The notes below the pieces were generated by a model. It saw only the letters and a list, made by a program, of their open reading frames with translations, was not told where the DNA came from and ran no database searches. Of a stretch of DNA of 64,000 bases, positions 1-11,699 are shown piece by piece. The DNA comes from Blasia pusilla (lineage: Eukaryota; Marchantiophyta; Marchantiopsida; Blasiales), in assembly GCA_050084515.1 (NCBI GenBank), contig CM114273.1, positions 36,766,001 through 36,830,000 on the forward strand, written 5' to 3'. A program made the position numbers and the translations under genes. Position 1 is the first letter of the stretch; each line of letters begins with the position of its first letter.

Positions 1-945
1 TTATGATCGAAGACCAGGATCTAGAATGGAATCCACCAACAAATGGGAAGGGGGTTGTGGGGATCCACTGATTCCACTCTCGCACAAGATTGCAAAGGAA
101 TGGACATGTCGCTCGGGCATCCACGGCCTACAATCGAGCATGCATAAGTTTTGTGGCCAGCGGCCAACCCGCACATGGTGGGTTGGGCCCCCATTGGGTG
201 GGTTCAAGCTCCCCATACGCGGGCTTGGCCGCATGCCACAAAACCGGTGCGGGCTCCGAGGGCAGGCTCGGGTGTGGGCCACGGGTATCCAAACCTGCAC
301 GGACATGGATATGTCCACAAACACAGAATTCTTCTATGTGCAACCCTACTCTTGCACAGGTCCTCTACAACACCTTGTGTGGGATCAAGTTGGTCCATCA
401 TAAATGCAAGAGATGTGCTCGTGAACCAATATTTGCGACATCCAAAAATACTGCATGGCCAATCCATGCACGCACCTGATATGCACTCGTCACCATTTGT
501 GATCGCCAATCGCCCAAAATCAGTACATTCTCCAGTATGTAAGCTAAAGATCAAGACTGATATTCTTGCAAGTATCGTAAGATCCTCATAATCTCCCAAA
601 ATAGCGTGGACGATGTATTAGCTAATCCACTACCTCGTCCACCACTTGATTGGCCATGTCAGGGCCAATTGAGAATAACCAAATCAATGGTCCCTACCCA
701 CTCCAAGTCGTGCGTCCCCAATAAAGCAATATCCCTCAATAAGAAATTGTGGTACCCATGTACGATCGACGCAGATAAGAAGTTGGGAAAATGGATGCAT
801 AATTGCACCACATGTCGAAGTGAGACGTGGCTCACAACCTCATCAAGATCTGCATACAAGTAATATTGCGCAAGCACTCCCGCTTGCAAAACAACAACTA
901 ACCTAGTGTTTATCCCTCCAAAGAGATCCAACACTCAAATATCCT
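1..945 (-). pseudogene. DNMT3-like cytosine methyltransferase domain of copy A (truncated, broken)
   Basis: The minus strand from about 945 reads methyltransferase motif I (LDLFGGINT), the motif II acidic region (YADLDEVV) and the stretch leading to motif IV (GTIDLVILNWP). The frame then stops, because 15 bp covering the catalytic Pro-Cys-Gln codons are reversed relative to copy C (see findings). Beyond it, out-of-frame remnants match the ENV-motif region, the WTN region and the SHLLVDSILDPG segment of copy C. The last motif lies outside the window. The domain would methylate cytosine C5 if intact; this copy cannot be active. Confidence 0.85.
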
Positions 946-1533
946 CCTCTGGGATGCACCACATAATGGGTGTGGTATCCAAGGGCAACATTCTAGCAAT
1001 CCTGGCTATCTCGGATTTCTGTGACCCATCACTCTGTGGTGGACATGCCTCACTCTAGGAAATCTGCATCTGTTCATCAGCCAAGCGTCGAAGCTCCTCA
1101 GTCGAGCCCCATAAAGGCAACTCGCATCCATGGAATGATATTGCTATCATTGCACTCCTCTCCATAGGTATGTCATTCATAGGTGTGTCCTTTGAATGGA
1201 CATGATCTTCAATTAAATCATAAAGCCAAGTGATGGCGCTATTGAATATTATTAGAGTCGCTATCTCTTCTGGTTGTCGCTCGATCACTCCACTTGTGAA
1301 TCGAACAGGTAACGAGCTAAGACGCCCATCACTTGAATCCCATCTTGATCTGTAGGATGTTGAATCCTATAGATAATCCAAGGAAAAATCCCATCGAGTA
1401 CAACAATTCTCCCCCAACCAAGACGTCGTAGGACTTTGCATCGGTCACTATCGTCTTGGCTTGTACCAAGGACTCATCTAACGAATGTCTTGGTCGAATC
1501 CTCACCATGACCTCGATCATGTCGGGTAATATA
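946..1533 (-). pseudogene. Copy A protease C-terminal part and protease-DNMT linker
   Basis: Minus-strand segments at 1580-1329 and 1288-1055 match the C-terminal half of the protease (AKTIVTDAKSYDVLVGGELL, compare AKAIVTDAESYDVLVGGAML in copy C) and the linker with the conserved WGSTEELRRLADEQ block. The linker has no domain I recognise, but it is conserved in all three copies, so it is a genuine part of the polyprotein. Frames are interrupted. The copia element starts immediately to the right. Confidence 0.75.
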
Positions 1534-1852
1534 TATAAAATGTTCCTAAAGAAGCATAATTGATGGGAAACGACTCTCATACTCAGACACTACCATGGAG
1601 AATAAAATTTTGCAATGAAAGAATGAGTGGAGGCTCATCCCCTCCTCAATTATATAGGGTATGTACAAAAAACCCTAATCCTAATGCTAATCCTAACCAT
1701 AGTTTTGAGTTAGACTAATTATGATTAACTAATCCTAGTTAAGATAATCACGCTTAATTGACTAACCAAGATTAAGCTTTCCTACTTTGTGTGAGTACCA
1801 AATGTAGAAGTTCGGATGTTAGATGAGCTTGATTGTAACCTGGTCTTCAATA
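1534..1852 (-). repeat. Copia 3' LTR
   Basis: The left-hand LTR matches 7240-7551 along its length, for example in the shared stretches GGGAAACGACTCTCA and AATGAGTGGAGGCTCATCCC and in the paired AGATAATCACGCTTAA block. Its inner edge (about 1852) is followed by a pyrimidine-rich stretch whose complement is the polypurine tract GAGCTTGAGGGGG that primes plus-strand DNA. The end that should be CA/TG is mutated here (CAATA). Confidence 0.85.
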
Positions 1853-2772
1853 ATCCCCCTCAAGCTCATATTGATATCTCTAACGCCTAAATCGTTTCTA
1901 AACGTATCAAACTTATCTCTAGACATTCTCTTTGTAAAGATATTAGCAATTTGGTGATCTATATATATATACACAATATCAATTTCTTCTGCGCGCAGTT
2001 CTTCTCTGATAAAATGATAGTGCACCTCAACATGCTTTGTTCAAGCATGAAACACAAGGTTATTAGCAAGCTTGATGCTACTAATATTGTCTGCATATAT
2101 TACACTAGGTTCTAAGTTACCAACATCAAATTGAATCTCAACAAGTAATCGATGAAGCCACACCGCCTCACATGTTGCATTGGTTGCTCCTTTGTACTTA
2201 GCCTCTATTGAAGATAAAACAAATGTAGGTTGTTTCTTTGAAGCCCAACTTATAGTAGCACTTCCCAAGGTAAATGAATAACTTATTGTGGAGAGTCTAT
2301 CAGACACACTTCCTGCTTAATCAACATTTGTGAATCCTTGTAATTATAAACTTAGAGAAGGTTCAAATTGAAACCCAAATTGCAAAGATAATTTTACATA
2401 CCGTATAATCCTCCTCACAACATCAAGGTGAGGTTTTCAAGGTACTTGCATAAATTGGCTCACTAGCAACTGCATAGCTCAAATCTGGCCTGGTTGTAGT
2501 CAGATAGATCAAACTTCCAACCATGCGTCTGTACATATTAGAATCTGCAAGCAATTCTCCTTCATCCACTCTTAACTTCACACTCTGGTCCAACGATGTA
2601 GAGATTGGCTTACAATCCGTGATATCTTATTTTAAAAGCATATATTGTTGTTGTAATAACCACATGCTCTCTCCAACCTTAATAAATTCAATACCAAGGA
2701 AGTACTTGAGTTCTCCCAAGTCCTTCACATCAAATTTTGCCTCTAACTTTAGCTTGACTTGTTGTACCATAT
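1853..2772 (-). pseudogene. Copia RNase H and C-terminal RT region
   Basis: The minus strand encodes copia RNase H: the block GSATISWASKKQPTFVLSS, then SSIEAKYKGATNATCEAVWL, VIYADNISSIKLANN, and the HVEVHYHFIREEL and IDHQIANIFTKRMSRDKF segments typical of Ty1/copia. Before it (about 2772-2450) come the RT tail motifs KFDVKDLGELKYFLGIEF and MYRRMVGSLIYLTTTRPDLSYAVA. Stops interrupt the frame. The region was separated from the rest of the RT by the insertion at 2773-3499. Confidence 0.88.
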
Positions 2773-3499
2773 TGTCATGGTAGATGAGGTGTAGGGCAAG
2801 ATAGTATCGAGGCCTCAGAGGGATCTTGTAGTTCTCTATTTTGAGTGGTCATATGTGACCTACTCTTAGGAGGTGACCTATGATTGTAGGTCACTCTTTC
2901 CTTTATAAGGATTGGTAACCTTGGAGATGTTGATCCTCCCAGCCATGTATGGCTCTCCTTGGATCTATAAGATTGTTGGTTAGTTGGTCTCATGAAAGGA
3001 CCACACGTGTATTTGTTAGGGAGTTGGTACTTGTGAACTATAAGTTGGTAGTGACTTGCTAGGAGGAAGATGACATGTGTGTACAAATCACCCATGAAGG
3101 TGCCCAGGGGAGTATACCTCAGATGAAGCTCATCTTCCTAGATCAGATCCGTGCTGGGATCTGTGATACAATGCAACTTCCATGAATTGAGCGAAGATTC
3201 TCTCTTGAAGTGTGGGCTAGGATTGATCGATATGGAAGATCACACACATTTTGAAAGTCCTTGTGTACACTTTCTCTTGCTATTGCAACATTGTGTATCT
3301 GATTCATGAATATGGTTGTTTGGATGAAGCACGGTTCATTTTAGATTTCATCAGAATTTATCGTTCATATTCAACTTTAAAATTGGGGTTGGCCAATCAT
3401 TTATGTGTAGAGATGTTAGGATTCATATGTAGATGGATCTTAGACATGTGTGTGCATGACAACCGATGTATGTTAGCAGCGATGTGTATTCGCACGATA
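2773..3499 (+). repeat. Solo terminal repeat (X-Y type) inserted in the copia RT
   Basis: A 727-bp unit starts TGTC and ends GATA (probably GACA once). It is flanked by an exact 4-bp target duplication ATAT (2769-2772 and 3500-3503). It splits the copia RT precisely: the YVDD-containing half ends at NIEDI to its right and the frame resumes at VQQVKLKLEAKF to its left. Its last 45 or so bases (GATGTATGTTAGCAGCGATG and onward) match the Y unit of the DNMT elements, while its body differs from their X unit. It is best read as a solo LTR of a related family. It is younger than the copia. Confidence 0.75.
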
Positions 3500-4060
3500 A
3501 TATCCTCAATATTTCCACTAATCAACAGATCATCAACATATAACACAATGATAATTGTATGATCTTGTGCTCTCAAGACATAGAACAAGGAGTCAAAATC
3601 ACATACCCTAAAGCCCAACTCTTGAGGGACATATGTAATCTTGCCATACCAAGCTCTTGGAGCTTGTTGAAGCCCGTATAGAGCTTTCTTTAACATGCAT
3701 ACGCAGAATGGAAATTTTGGATGCTCATATCTATGTGGTTCAGTCATGTATACCTCCTCATATAGATCTCCATTCAAGAAGGCATTCTTAACGTCTATGT
3801 GATATAATCTCCACTTTTTACTTACCATATTAGCAACCACTGTTCTTGTAGTTTTTATCTTTGCAATAGGGCTAAATATCTGCTCATAATGGATGCCATA
3901 TTTTTATGTATAATCTTTGTATTTCCTGTGCTATCTTGATTGCACTTGACTTTGTAAATCCATTTGTAACCAATAGCTTCCTTATCGACAGGTATGTCAA
4001 CCAGCTCCCAAATCCGCTGATATCTTAATGCAACAAGTTCTTCCTCCATAACTTCAATCC
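3500..4060 (-). pseudogene. Copia reverse transcriptase, N-terminal and catalytic part
   Basis: The minus strand shows the copia RT blocks WELVDIPVDKEAIGYKWIYK, then WRLYHIDVKNAFLNGDLYEE, MLKKALYGLQQAPRAWY and the catalytic IIIVLYVDDLLISG. These are diagnostic for Ty1/copia RT, which uses YVDD at the active site. The frame breaks between 3855 and 3840 and again at the insertion edge at 3499. Confidence 0.92.
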
Positions 4061-5290
4061 ATTCGACCTAGCTTGCAACTTCTTCAAAATAACTAGGCTC
4101 TTGTTCTTGAAAGATAGTCATCATATATGCATGATGAGTTGCAAGGAATCCTTCAAATATGAATATATGAACATGATGTGTGACTCTACTTGATCTACGA
4201 AGTTGTTGTTCAAAGATGGATGGCTCAGATACTTGACTTGAGCTCTGACTAGTGTCAAGAGACTCAATACGTACTCTTCCCTTCCATGGACTAACACATT
4301 TAAATGATGAATCTATGACCTCTCCTAAACCTGCACTAGTACTTGAAGAAGTTATAGGCAATGTTTGTTCATTTATAATAATATTCTCCACCTCAATAGA
4401 TAAGCTTAGAGATGGAATAGGCTCAAATGGAGCATACCTTGACTTTATCTCATGAAAAATATCATCGCGATTAATAATAAGTTTCCTAGAGGATGAAATA
4501 TAGCACTTACATCCCTTAGTTCTATCAACGTATCCCATGAAGATACATCTTTCACATTTGGGGTCTAATTTCTGACGTCTTTCAGAAGAAACATGAGCAT
4601 AACATATACAACCAAATACTTTCAAGAAGGAATAATCATGTTTACTTCATGTGAAGACTTCAAATGGAGTCTTATCAAGAACTACTACTATTGGAGCTCG
4701 CTTGATTAAGAAGACTGCGCACTCTATAGTCTCTATCCAATACACCTTACGCATGTTCTTCTCATTCAGCATAGCTCGTGGCGCCTCAACAATATATGGA
4801 CTCTTCCTCTGAGCCACTCTTTTTTTTTGTGGAGTGTAACAAAAAAAATTAAAGTCACTTTTCGTTGGATGCCATTATGATATAAGTAGTAATCAAACTT
4901 TGTTGAAAGGTACTCTCCTCTCCCATCACAACGCAATTTGAGAATATGTTCTCCACTCTGCTTCTCTACCAAAATTCGGAATGTTTGGAACACTAAGAAT
5001 ACTTGTGACTTGGTTGTTAGAAAGTATACCCATATATATCAGGAGAGGTCATCAATGAATGAAAGAAAGTAGTGGCAACCACTAAGGCTATGTTGTGATG
5101 CTCTCCACACATCATTGTGAATCAACTCTAATATCTTGGATGCTCTTTACCTTGCTTTGGAAATGAAATCTAGCTTGTTTTCCAAATTGGCAAGTAGGGC
5201 ATACTTGTAACATAGTAGGAATCGCTAATTTAGGAAGTCATGTTACTAGATTAGTTGATGAAAAACTCTGTAATCTCCGAAGATTCATAT
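4061..5290 (-). pseudogene. Copia integrase region
   Basis: From right to left the minus strand gives a degraded zinc-binding region (CPTCQFGKQARFHF), the catalytic core with FRILVEKQSGEHILKLRCDG, GEYLSTKFDYYLYHNGIQRK and LRGRVHILLRR, and the C-terminal part VFGCICYAHVSSERRQKLDP with CIFMGYVDRTKGCKCY. That order matches copia integrases, which precede the RT. Several frameshifts and stops are present, including in the catalytic core. Confidence 0.85.
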
Positions 5291-5790
5291 GCCCAATTAT
5301 CTTCTACCATACATTTAGATCTATGATTTGTTGGCTAGTTTGACCATACATTACTATTTTAATCTCTGGCATATAAACATCTAATTTGAGCGTTATGTCA
5401 GATCTGGTTACTTTGGCTATCATAGTCTGATAATCCATTGTTTCAATAAAACAATCATCTATGTTAAACTTCACATGATAACCCTGTTCTACTATGTCTC
5501 CTAGAGAGATCAAATTTCTTGCAATGGTACGAAGGTAGAGAACATTTCCAAGAGCACAAAGACTACCTAATGCTATTGGAACTTTACCAGTATGGATGAT
5601 ATAATGTTGAGTATAATCTAGTGTGAGCACTATTACAGGATCTTTCACCCGCTTTATACTATTGAACCATTTAGCTTGTAAAGTCTTATGATTTGATGTA
5701 CTAGAATCGATGTGCCAATTGCTATTGAGTCTTTCTTTACCATTGCTCCCATATGATGAGTGATGACCAAGAGGTGCTCAATTTGTAAAT
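5291..5790 (-). pseudogene. Copia protease and pre-integrase region
   Basis: The minus strand carries the degraded protease entry (NWHIDSSTSNH, where the family has W-x-x-D-S/T-G/S) followed by a long open stretch including SLCALGNVLYLRTIARNLIS. That resembles the conserved 'L..VL.VP....NL.S' block of copia polyproteins. The expected aspartate is visible; flanking residues are altered. Confidence 0.75.
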
Positions 5791-7218
5791 GTTGTTCTTG
5801 ATACTGCCCGTGGTGTTGTTGTTCCACATAGTTATGTTGTTATAAGGCTCTTGTTCTCAAATCCGCCTTATATTTGAAGCAGAACTTTGCATAGTGATCT
5901 TATATCTCACAGTAATTGCAAGGATCCTCTATTGATGACCTCGACTCCAATAATTTCCACCATCACCACCTGATGGTTTTGTCTCGTGTTCGTTTGCAGT
6001 TGATTGAATGACGTTGTGTTGAGCTCCTCTTCCTCCATGTGCTTGATATCCACCATGATCACGCAAACTTCTACCACGACCTCTACCTTGCTTTAATCCA
6101 TTACCTGCAAATAACATGCTCTCTTGCATATTAGACGATCTTCTACTACCTACTAGGCACATCCCTTACTGATTAACAATAGGCCTAAGTCTTGAAATGT
6201 TGGATACTTGTCTCTCATAAAGATAGAGATCTCAAAGGACTTGTAATCCTTTGGAAGGCCTTAAAGAGTGAACAAAATCATATCATAATTTTCTATTTTC
6301 ACTCCAATGCTATTCAATTGATCAATAATATGTCTGATACTCGAAAGATAATCATTGATGGTCTTCGATCCTTTCCTCACTTCATTCAATTGTTGTTTCA
6401 ATTAAAGATTTCTCACCTTTGAAGATATCTAGAAGAAATTTTCCAATGCATCTCATGCCTTCTTTGGAATATTAATATCTTGAATGTGATCTATTATCGG
6501 CGAATCATTTGTTATTGAAATATAGTGGATTACTTGCCTTGCGCGTTTGTTCCAAGCGCAAACATTAAAGTGTGTTGAGTAACTTTTTGGCTTGGCCTTA
6601 TCACATGTAACAAGATCTCATAGTTCTTGACCCATGAGAAATTATTTCATTCAAAACTTCAAGATATTGTAATTCTGCTTATTTAACTTCTCGCCTATTG
6701 ATTGTTGTTGAGGAATACTCCATAACGAACAATTTTACTCAAAAAAACATAATTTCATGCTTTTCACTACTCCAAGTGAAGCATAGACCACTCCTAAATA
6801 TAAATTGACCTCAAATTTTCTAACATTGATCAAGTGTATTGAAGAACAAGTCAAAATTGACCTCTAGAGAGCAAATTGCATAACTTTTCTTCACTAATTG
6901 GACTTACCTACATTGAAATTGGTATTGCACGAGCTCAAGATGTCAAAATCGAGTGATTTCAAATGTGTTGGAAAGCTCTTGACAAGCTCTACAAGAAGGC
7001 TTGAACCTGCCTTTGGCTTTGATTTGATTGATGCAAACCCAGATTATTAAATCGACCAAGAAAGCCCTAAAAAATACCTCCAAAGTTTTATCACCATCAC
7101 AACTCTACCTGAAATCTTCTGCCACTGAGCTCTCAATAAAATTTCCTTTTACCAAACTGAAATTGTGCCTTCTCTTGCCTCTCTTTGCTCCTCAAACACC
7201 AATAATTTCAAATGATGT
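5791..7218 (-). pseudogene. Copia gag relic with CCHC knuckle
   Basis: Near 5930-5880 the minus strand encodes a zinc-knuckle pattern Cys-x2-Cys-x4-His-x4-Cys (CNYCEI, a stop, then DHYAKFC) preceded by an Arg/Gly-rich stretch (QGRGRGRSLRDHGGYQ), as is usual for the nucleocapsid end of copia Gag. Upstream toward 7218 the sequence aligns only loosely with copia gag and has many stops. The region is assigned mainly by position between the primer site and the protease. Confidence 0.65.
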
Positions 7219-7239
7219 TCTCTTATCATTTTGATACTA
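7219..7239 (-). other. Candidate primer-binding site of the copia element
   Basis: Directly inside the 5' LTR the minus strand reads TAGTATCAAAATGA. This resembles the TGGTATCAGAGC initiator-Met tRNA site used by most plant copia elements, with some substitutions. Position and partial match both support it. Confidence 0.6.
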
Positions 7240-7551
7240 TGTATAAAATTGCTAAAGAAGCATAATTGGTGGGAAACGACTCTCACACTCACACACCACC
7301 ATGGAGAACGAAATTTTGCAATGAGAGAATGAGTGGAGGCTCATCCCCTTCTCAATAATATAGGGAATGTTCCAACATTCCTAACCCCAGTTCTAACATA
7401 GTCTTGAGTTAGAATAAGTGTGATTAACTAACTCTAGTTAAGATAATCACGCTTAACTGACTAACCAAGATTAAGCTTCCCTACTTTGTATGAGTACTAA
7501 ATATAGTAGTTTGGATGTCCTATTAGCTTGAGTGTTACTCAATCTTCAACA
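7240..7551 (-). repeat. Copia 5' LTR
   Basis: The right-hand LTR of the copia element is about 312 bp and is a clear match to 1534-1852. On the minus strand it starts TGTTGAAGATTGAG and ends TTTTATACA, so it keeps TG...CA ends. The flanking target repeat ATATA follows at 7552-7556. Confidence 0.88.
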
Positions 7552-7556
7552 ATATA

Positions 7557-8050
7557 TTTTTTTGTACTTGTTCCACCCAAGGATTTATGTATCTTCAATA
7601 GAGAACGCTCCACATCTGCCCTCGTTAAGCCCAATCTTGAAAATATTTTCTTTCCCAACATCTAGAGTTACATCCCTAAATCCAACAAGATGTGTTGCAA
7701 AAACAACACTTTATCTCGTGAACTCTCTAGATAGAAAATCTCTCCCCGATTATCCAACAAAACAATACCTAGAGCAACCATGACACGCTCTACCGCGGGT
7801 GTAGCAAGTATCTCTACCATCCTAGTAGTTGCAACTTGGCATGAATATGAGATGGAAATCCCGAGCATATGCTCCAAGGGCAAGTCCACCATCTCCTCTG
7901 TAACCACCTGTGAACGTGAGGCAGTAACACCAACTCCACGCTCACATGGCGTAGCCGCCAGTCAAAAAACCTCCCAATGTCTTAACATCAAAATCTGAAA
8001 AACCATGGGTCGCGATATATAGTAGTGGCCTCTCCCAATAACGTACTTGA
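7557..8050 (-). pseudogene. Copy A protease N-terminal region
   Basis: The minus strand at 7907-7668 reads VTEEMVDLPLEHMLGIS, with VALGIVLLDNRGEIFYLES and FLQHILLDLGM. This aligns block by block with the region preceding and entering the DSGA protease of copies B and C (QRVLLDSGAQ). Here the catalytic D-S-G has decayed to DLGM. The copia insertion lies a short distance downstream of this motif. Confidence 0.78.
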
Positions 8051-9890
8051 GACGGGATCCACCTCAGCAATAGCAAAAGGAGTCATCGCACTCGCTTCTC
8101 CCATTTCCTGTCTTGTCTACATACCATAAATTTCTAGCCTTCAAGAACTCTAATCAAGATCCATCAATGGGATCCTCTTCGCGTCGCACAATGTAAAAGA
8201 CTAAGGAAGCGTGATCTATTTCCTAGCTTCTTTTGTCTGTAGCTCCATAAGTAATAATAATAATTGTCTCCATTTGTGCAGCCCCGCACATCCAACTAGG
8301 ATCCTCCATGTGTATGGCTTGAGGTCTATGGCTGCTCCATATGAGCTCCATGCCAATGACCCGCCATCATGACAATGTGCTATTGTAAATACTGTATCTG
8401 AGCCGCCATCCCAACCTCACATCCTGAGTCTTCCTTGACTTGTCTAGGTGGCAGCCCTCTACGTCTTCCACGGGCATATCCACCACCCCCGTGGGTAAAT
8501 CCAACTCCACGTCCCTCTTCGGGATAACCTTGTGCTAGCCCTCTACGCCCACTTGGACCGCCAACTTGCTCTAGTACCCTCTATGGCCCTTCATCCGGAC
8601 GTAACTCATGATATAAGCTAAAGTATTGGGCATATATATGACCATACCGTTGAAAATGGTCACACTAGTAGACTCCTAGTGTAGGCCCATTTACTCCTCC
8701 AAGCTGAGGCATGCGTCCATTATCTTGACGGGTGCAATCCTACTGGCGATGGGTTCCACCATATGCCTCACAACTTACTCATGGCAATTGTTGTTGTGTC
8801 GCATATAATGGCATATGTCTTTGTGGCACCTGCTCACAATAACCTCCTTGAGCTCATGGTGCCATACTCCTCTCTTAGAATCCACATTACAAGACTGGTG
8901 GTGGAGGCAATCGTGATTGCTCTCAAACGTGACTCATGGCTGCTAGACTCTTCTCATCCATCTTGCGCTCACTAAACTCTGCCATCTGAAACACATCCCT
9001 CAACGTAGGTGACCTACTCATTAGAAGTACCACATCCCTCACCCGTTTTTGCAGGTCTCATTCAAACATCCCATACCATATCTAAATAGCCTAGGCCTTT
9101 GTAAGCCTCTCAGTGACATTAATCAAACAATGCAGACGAGTAAATTCCTCCCACAAACTGCATCTATGGAAGTCATGGATGTTCCGCAATTTCTCAATCT
9201 GTACCCCTTGGTAGTTTTTTCGCAACTCTGGAAAGGATTCAACAATAGGGTTAAACCTAAGACAAACCTGATTGGACAATGCAATTGCTCCAGTCCGACT
9301 CACCTCTCCATTGAACCTCACTATTGGTAGAGGAAGTAGCTTCCCCTAGCTCCTCCTCCTCATCTAGAAATGGCTCAATCCATAACACGTAATGTGGATC
9401 ATAGTAGAGTCGCCAAGCCTCAATCTCGGGTGCGTACCTCTAGGAAAACTCATGGTAATCATCCATTGGGGCCCCCTCTAGGTGTTGGAACATCCTCTTC
9501 CATTATATAAAAGGGTTGAACTCTCGGGAGTGCCTGGCCCTTTGTGAGTCACACCAACTCCTAAAATCTGCACTGAAATCGTGTAACTCTATGGTACCCA
9601 CAACTCTCAAAAAACTTACGGGATTGTCAGTCCTCTATCCTGGTTGTCCATCTCGTATATCCAAATGGTAGAACCACTCAACATGTGCGGTGATGCAATA
9701 ACAAACTCCTCTACACCCTCCCCCTTGTTTGAGGATGACACAAATGAAGGTCAAGGAGGTCCCTCACGTAGAGACCCTCCAAACCTTGCACCACTCTCTA
9801 TAAACCTCTAAAGCAACTCTCGAGCATACCACCTCGCCTCTAAAAGTCCCGAAAGGATGCCATGATGACCCTTGTGCCGTCTTACTCTAT
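8051..9890 (-). pseudogene. Copy A gag relic
   Basis: The minus strand at 9321-9091 reads RTGAIALSNQVCLRFNPIVE, ending ELRKNYQGVQIEKLRNIH and LWEEFTRLHCLINVT, matching the gag domain of copy B (RTGAVAPSTRVRPRFKPMVE, LREAYTRLRRLIRVT). Near 8690-8640 a decayed zinc knuckle (CDHFQRYGHIYAQY) matches CDYCHRYGHTGARC of copy B. The N-terminal part up to about 9850 also matches copy B nucleotide for nucleotide in places (for example GAGGCGAGGTGGT on the minus strand). Many stops. Confidence 0.75.
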
Positions 9891-10450
9891 TACTCCCACT
9901 CTTGTGAGAAGGCCCTTAATCACCGAGCTTAAACATGTAGCACTTAAGCTACACTCCCTCCCACTAAGAGATATACTTTGCAAAAACAAATGGCGCGGTG
10001 TGTAAAATTGACAACTCTTTTATCATCTTGACATAGCATACCCACAACTCTGGACATCCCATACACGTCTATGTCCCCTCACCACATACATGAATGAAGC
10101 TCTTAGCATCAGTACAAAACCCAATATCTCAAATGACTACCTAATACCCGAAATTCCCTCAAGTTAAATGGGTAACCTAAAAATAAGTTGTTGTTGCTCC
10201 TCAAAAACTACAAACCTCAACCCCAACTCAATCATAAAGATAAGTCTTTCAGTAAGTAAGTTGTATTCTTACGATGTTGAAGATGCTCAAACCTCCTTGA
10301 TGTGATGGAGATCGGTATGGTAGGGCATTGTGGCCAAAATGGCTATGAGTGACACGAAATTTCGACAACACGATATCCCCTCCTATATTGGCAAACTAAT
10401 TGACGGTGATGGAGATGGCGTGGTGTGGCCATGACTGATGGGAATCACGC
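9891..10450 (-). repeat. Copy A 5' leader (3' portion)
   Basis: On the minus strand this matches the untranslated leader of copy B at about 40260-40880, including the GAGTTGGGGTTGAGGTT and GGTTACCCATT stretches and the GTGTCRYTCATAGCCATT region. It has no open frame of note. It shows that copy A extends at least to about 10450 before the sequence becomes unrecognisable. Confidence 0.65.
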
Positions 10451-11699
10451 TATGGGACGGGAGGACCAACAAGAGGAGAGGAAGTGAGGAGAGAGAAAAC
10501 TAGTATCAACTCAAAGGGATCATTTTTAAGAGAGTTTCATATAGGTTGAAGAAAGTGAGGAAAATTTTTGGTCATATTTTATATTTATGTTCTCTTTATT
10601 AATCACTCCTTCCAAAAAAAATTCCTCTTTCCCAAAGTGGCAACATGTCTACATCCGGCAGGTTGCACCACACATGAAACATTCTTGTATCCATCATCAC
10701 TCAATACATAGTTACGAAATTGGAAAATTCATTGGAAACACAAATGTGGAACAATTAACTTTTTCGATCCAAGGTCTGAAAAAGAGTGTCAAAAACACAT
10801 TGAAGAATGTTCAAGTTCATAGTGAATAGTTTGGCATTTCCAAACTTCATTCTCAAACTTGATATTGCATCCTCATAGTGGCTTGCTGAGGATACTACGC
10901 ACTTCTTTCAGGGACAAAATTGGTTGGTGGATTCCCACTCCTAGTTCTAACTCTCTTAAAACTACGAGCAAAACATAGTACATGTACCTTTTCCCACTTG
11001 TCTCTCTTTGGAAAAAGTCATCCCATGAACATGTGGGAAAGCAAAAGTTGTGTGCAACATACATCCACAACCAGTCAAATTCATGATGTTGTTCCTAACC
11101 CAACACATTTTTCCTATACCACTCGTACTACACACATCTTTTGTGGAAATAACTTCCATGTTAGCCTCCCGAGCTAATGCGATTTTCTTTGCCCTCGATC
11201 TCTACCGATGGCCTACATGTTCTGTTTCTCTTCACTCCATTTATTGAATTGAACATAAAAAGTAGATTGAGATCATCCACCTTCTCAAGATACAAGTTGA
11301 GATCAATCGTAGGTTGGATACAAGATGTGAATGTTTGTGTAATACGAATGTGTTATGAACTCCCCCCATCTACCAGTCTAAACCCTACACTTATCAAGTT
11401 GTCCACTTTTTCATAAGTGTAATTGGTACATATATCAATTGGAAAAATCATTGGGGTATCAATATTCCCTGGAGATCCAATGGAAGCTGGGTATGATTTT
11501 CTCAACGTGCACGGTTCATTTGGACAGAAGAAGTACTTCAATTGATCTCTTGTCCTTGTAAATCGACCAAAGGTTTTCAGACTTGAGAAGCCTGGCACGG
11601 GTCGGCTTGTCCTTGTATAATTCTAATTCACGAAAGTTACTCATGCTCTCTTTATTCCATCAAATCTAGCCCTGCATGTGGATCCACGTCTGTTGGATC
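10451..11699. other. Unassigned, possibly old retroelement sequence
   Basis: No gene is recognised. On the minus strand at about 11420-11330 a frame reads VGFRLVDGGSSHNTFVLHK, and the DGGSSHN part recalls the D-S/T-G-S-S/A-H-N active site of Ty3-type proteases. It has no partner domains that I can identify. The remainder has only short frames. It could be a fragment of another gypsy element lying within or beside copy A. Confidence 0.3.

Larger units (their letters stand above)
1534..7551 (-). mobile_element. Ty1/copia retrotransposon (minus strand) inserted in copy A
   Basis: It has two LTRs of about 310-320 bp, a tRNA-iMet-like primer site next to the right (5') LTR, and gag-protease-integrase-RT-RNaseH in copia order read right to left. 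A 5-bp direct repeat ATATA flanks it (1529-1533 and 7552-7556), although AT-richness makes the exact edge uncertain by a base or two. The interrupted sequence is the protease region of DNMT element A, so the copia is younger than A. It contains a further insertion at 2773-3499. All reading frames are broken by stops, so it is not autonomous. Confidence 0.9.

Noticed and set aside
1534-7551. A host gene within the copia region
   Set aside because: All recognisable frames are copia gag-pol motifs in the expected order.
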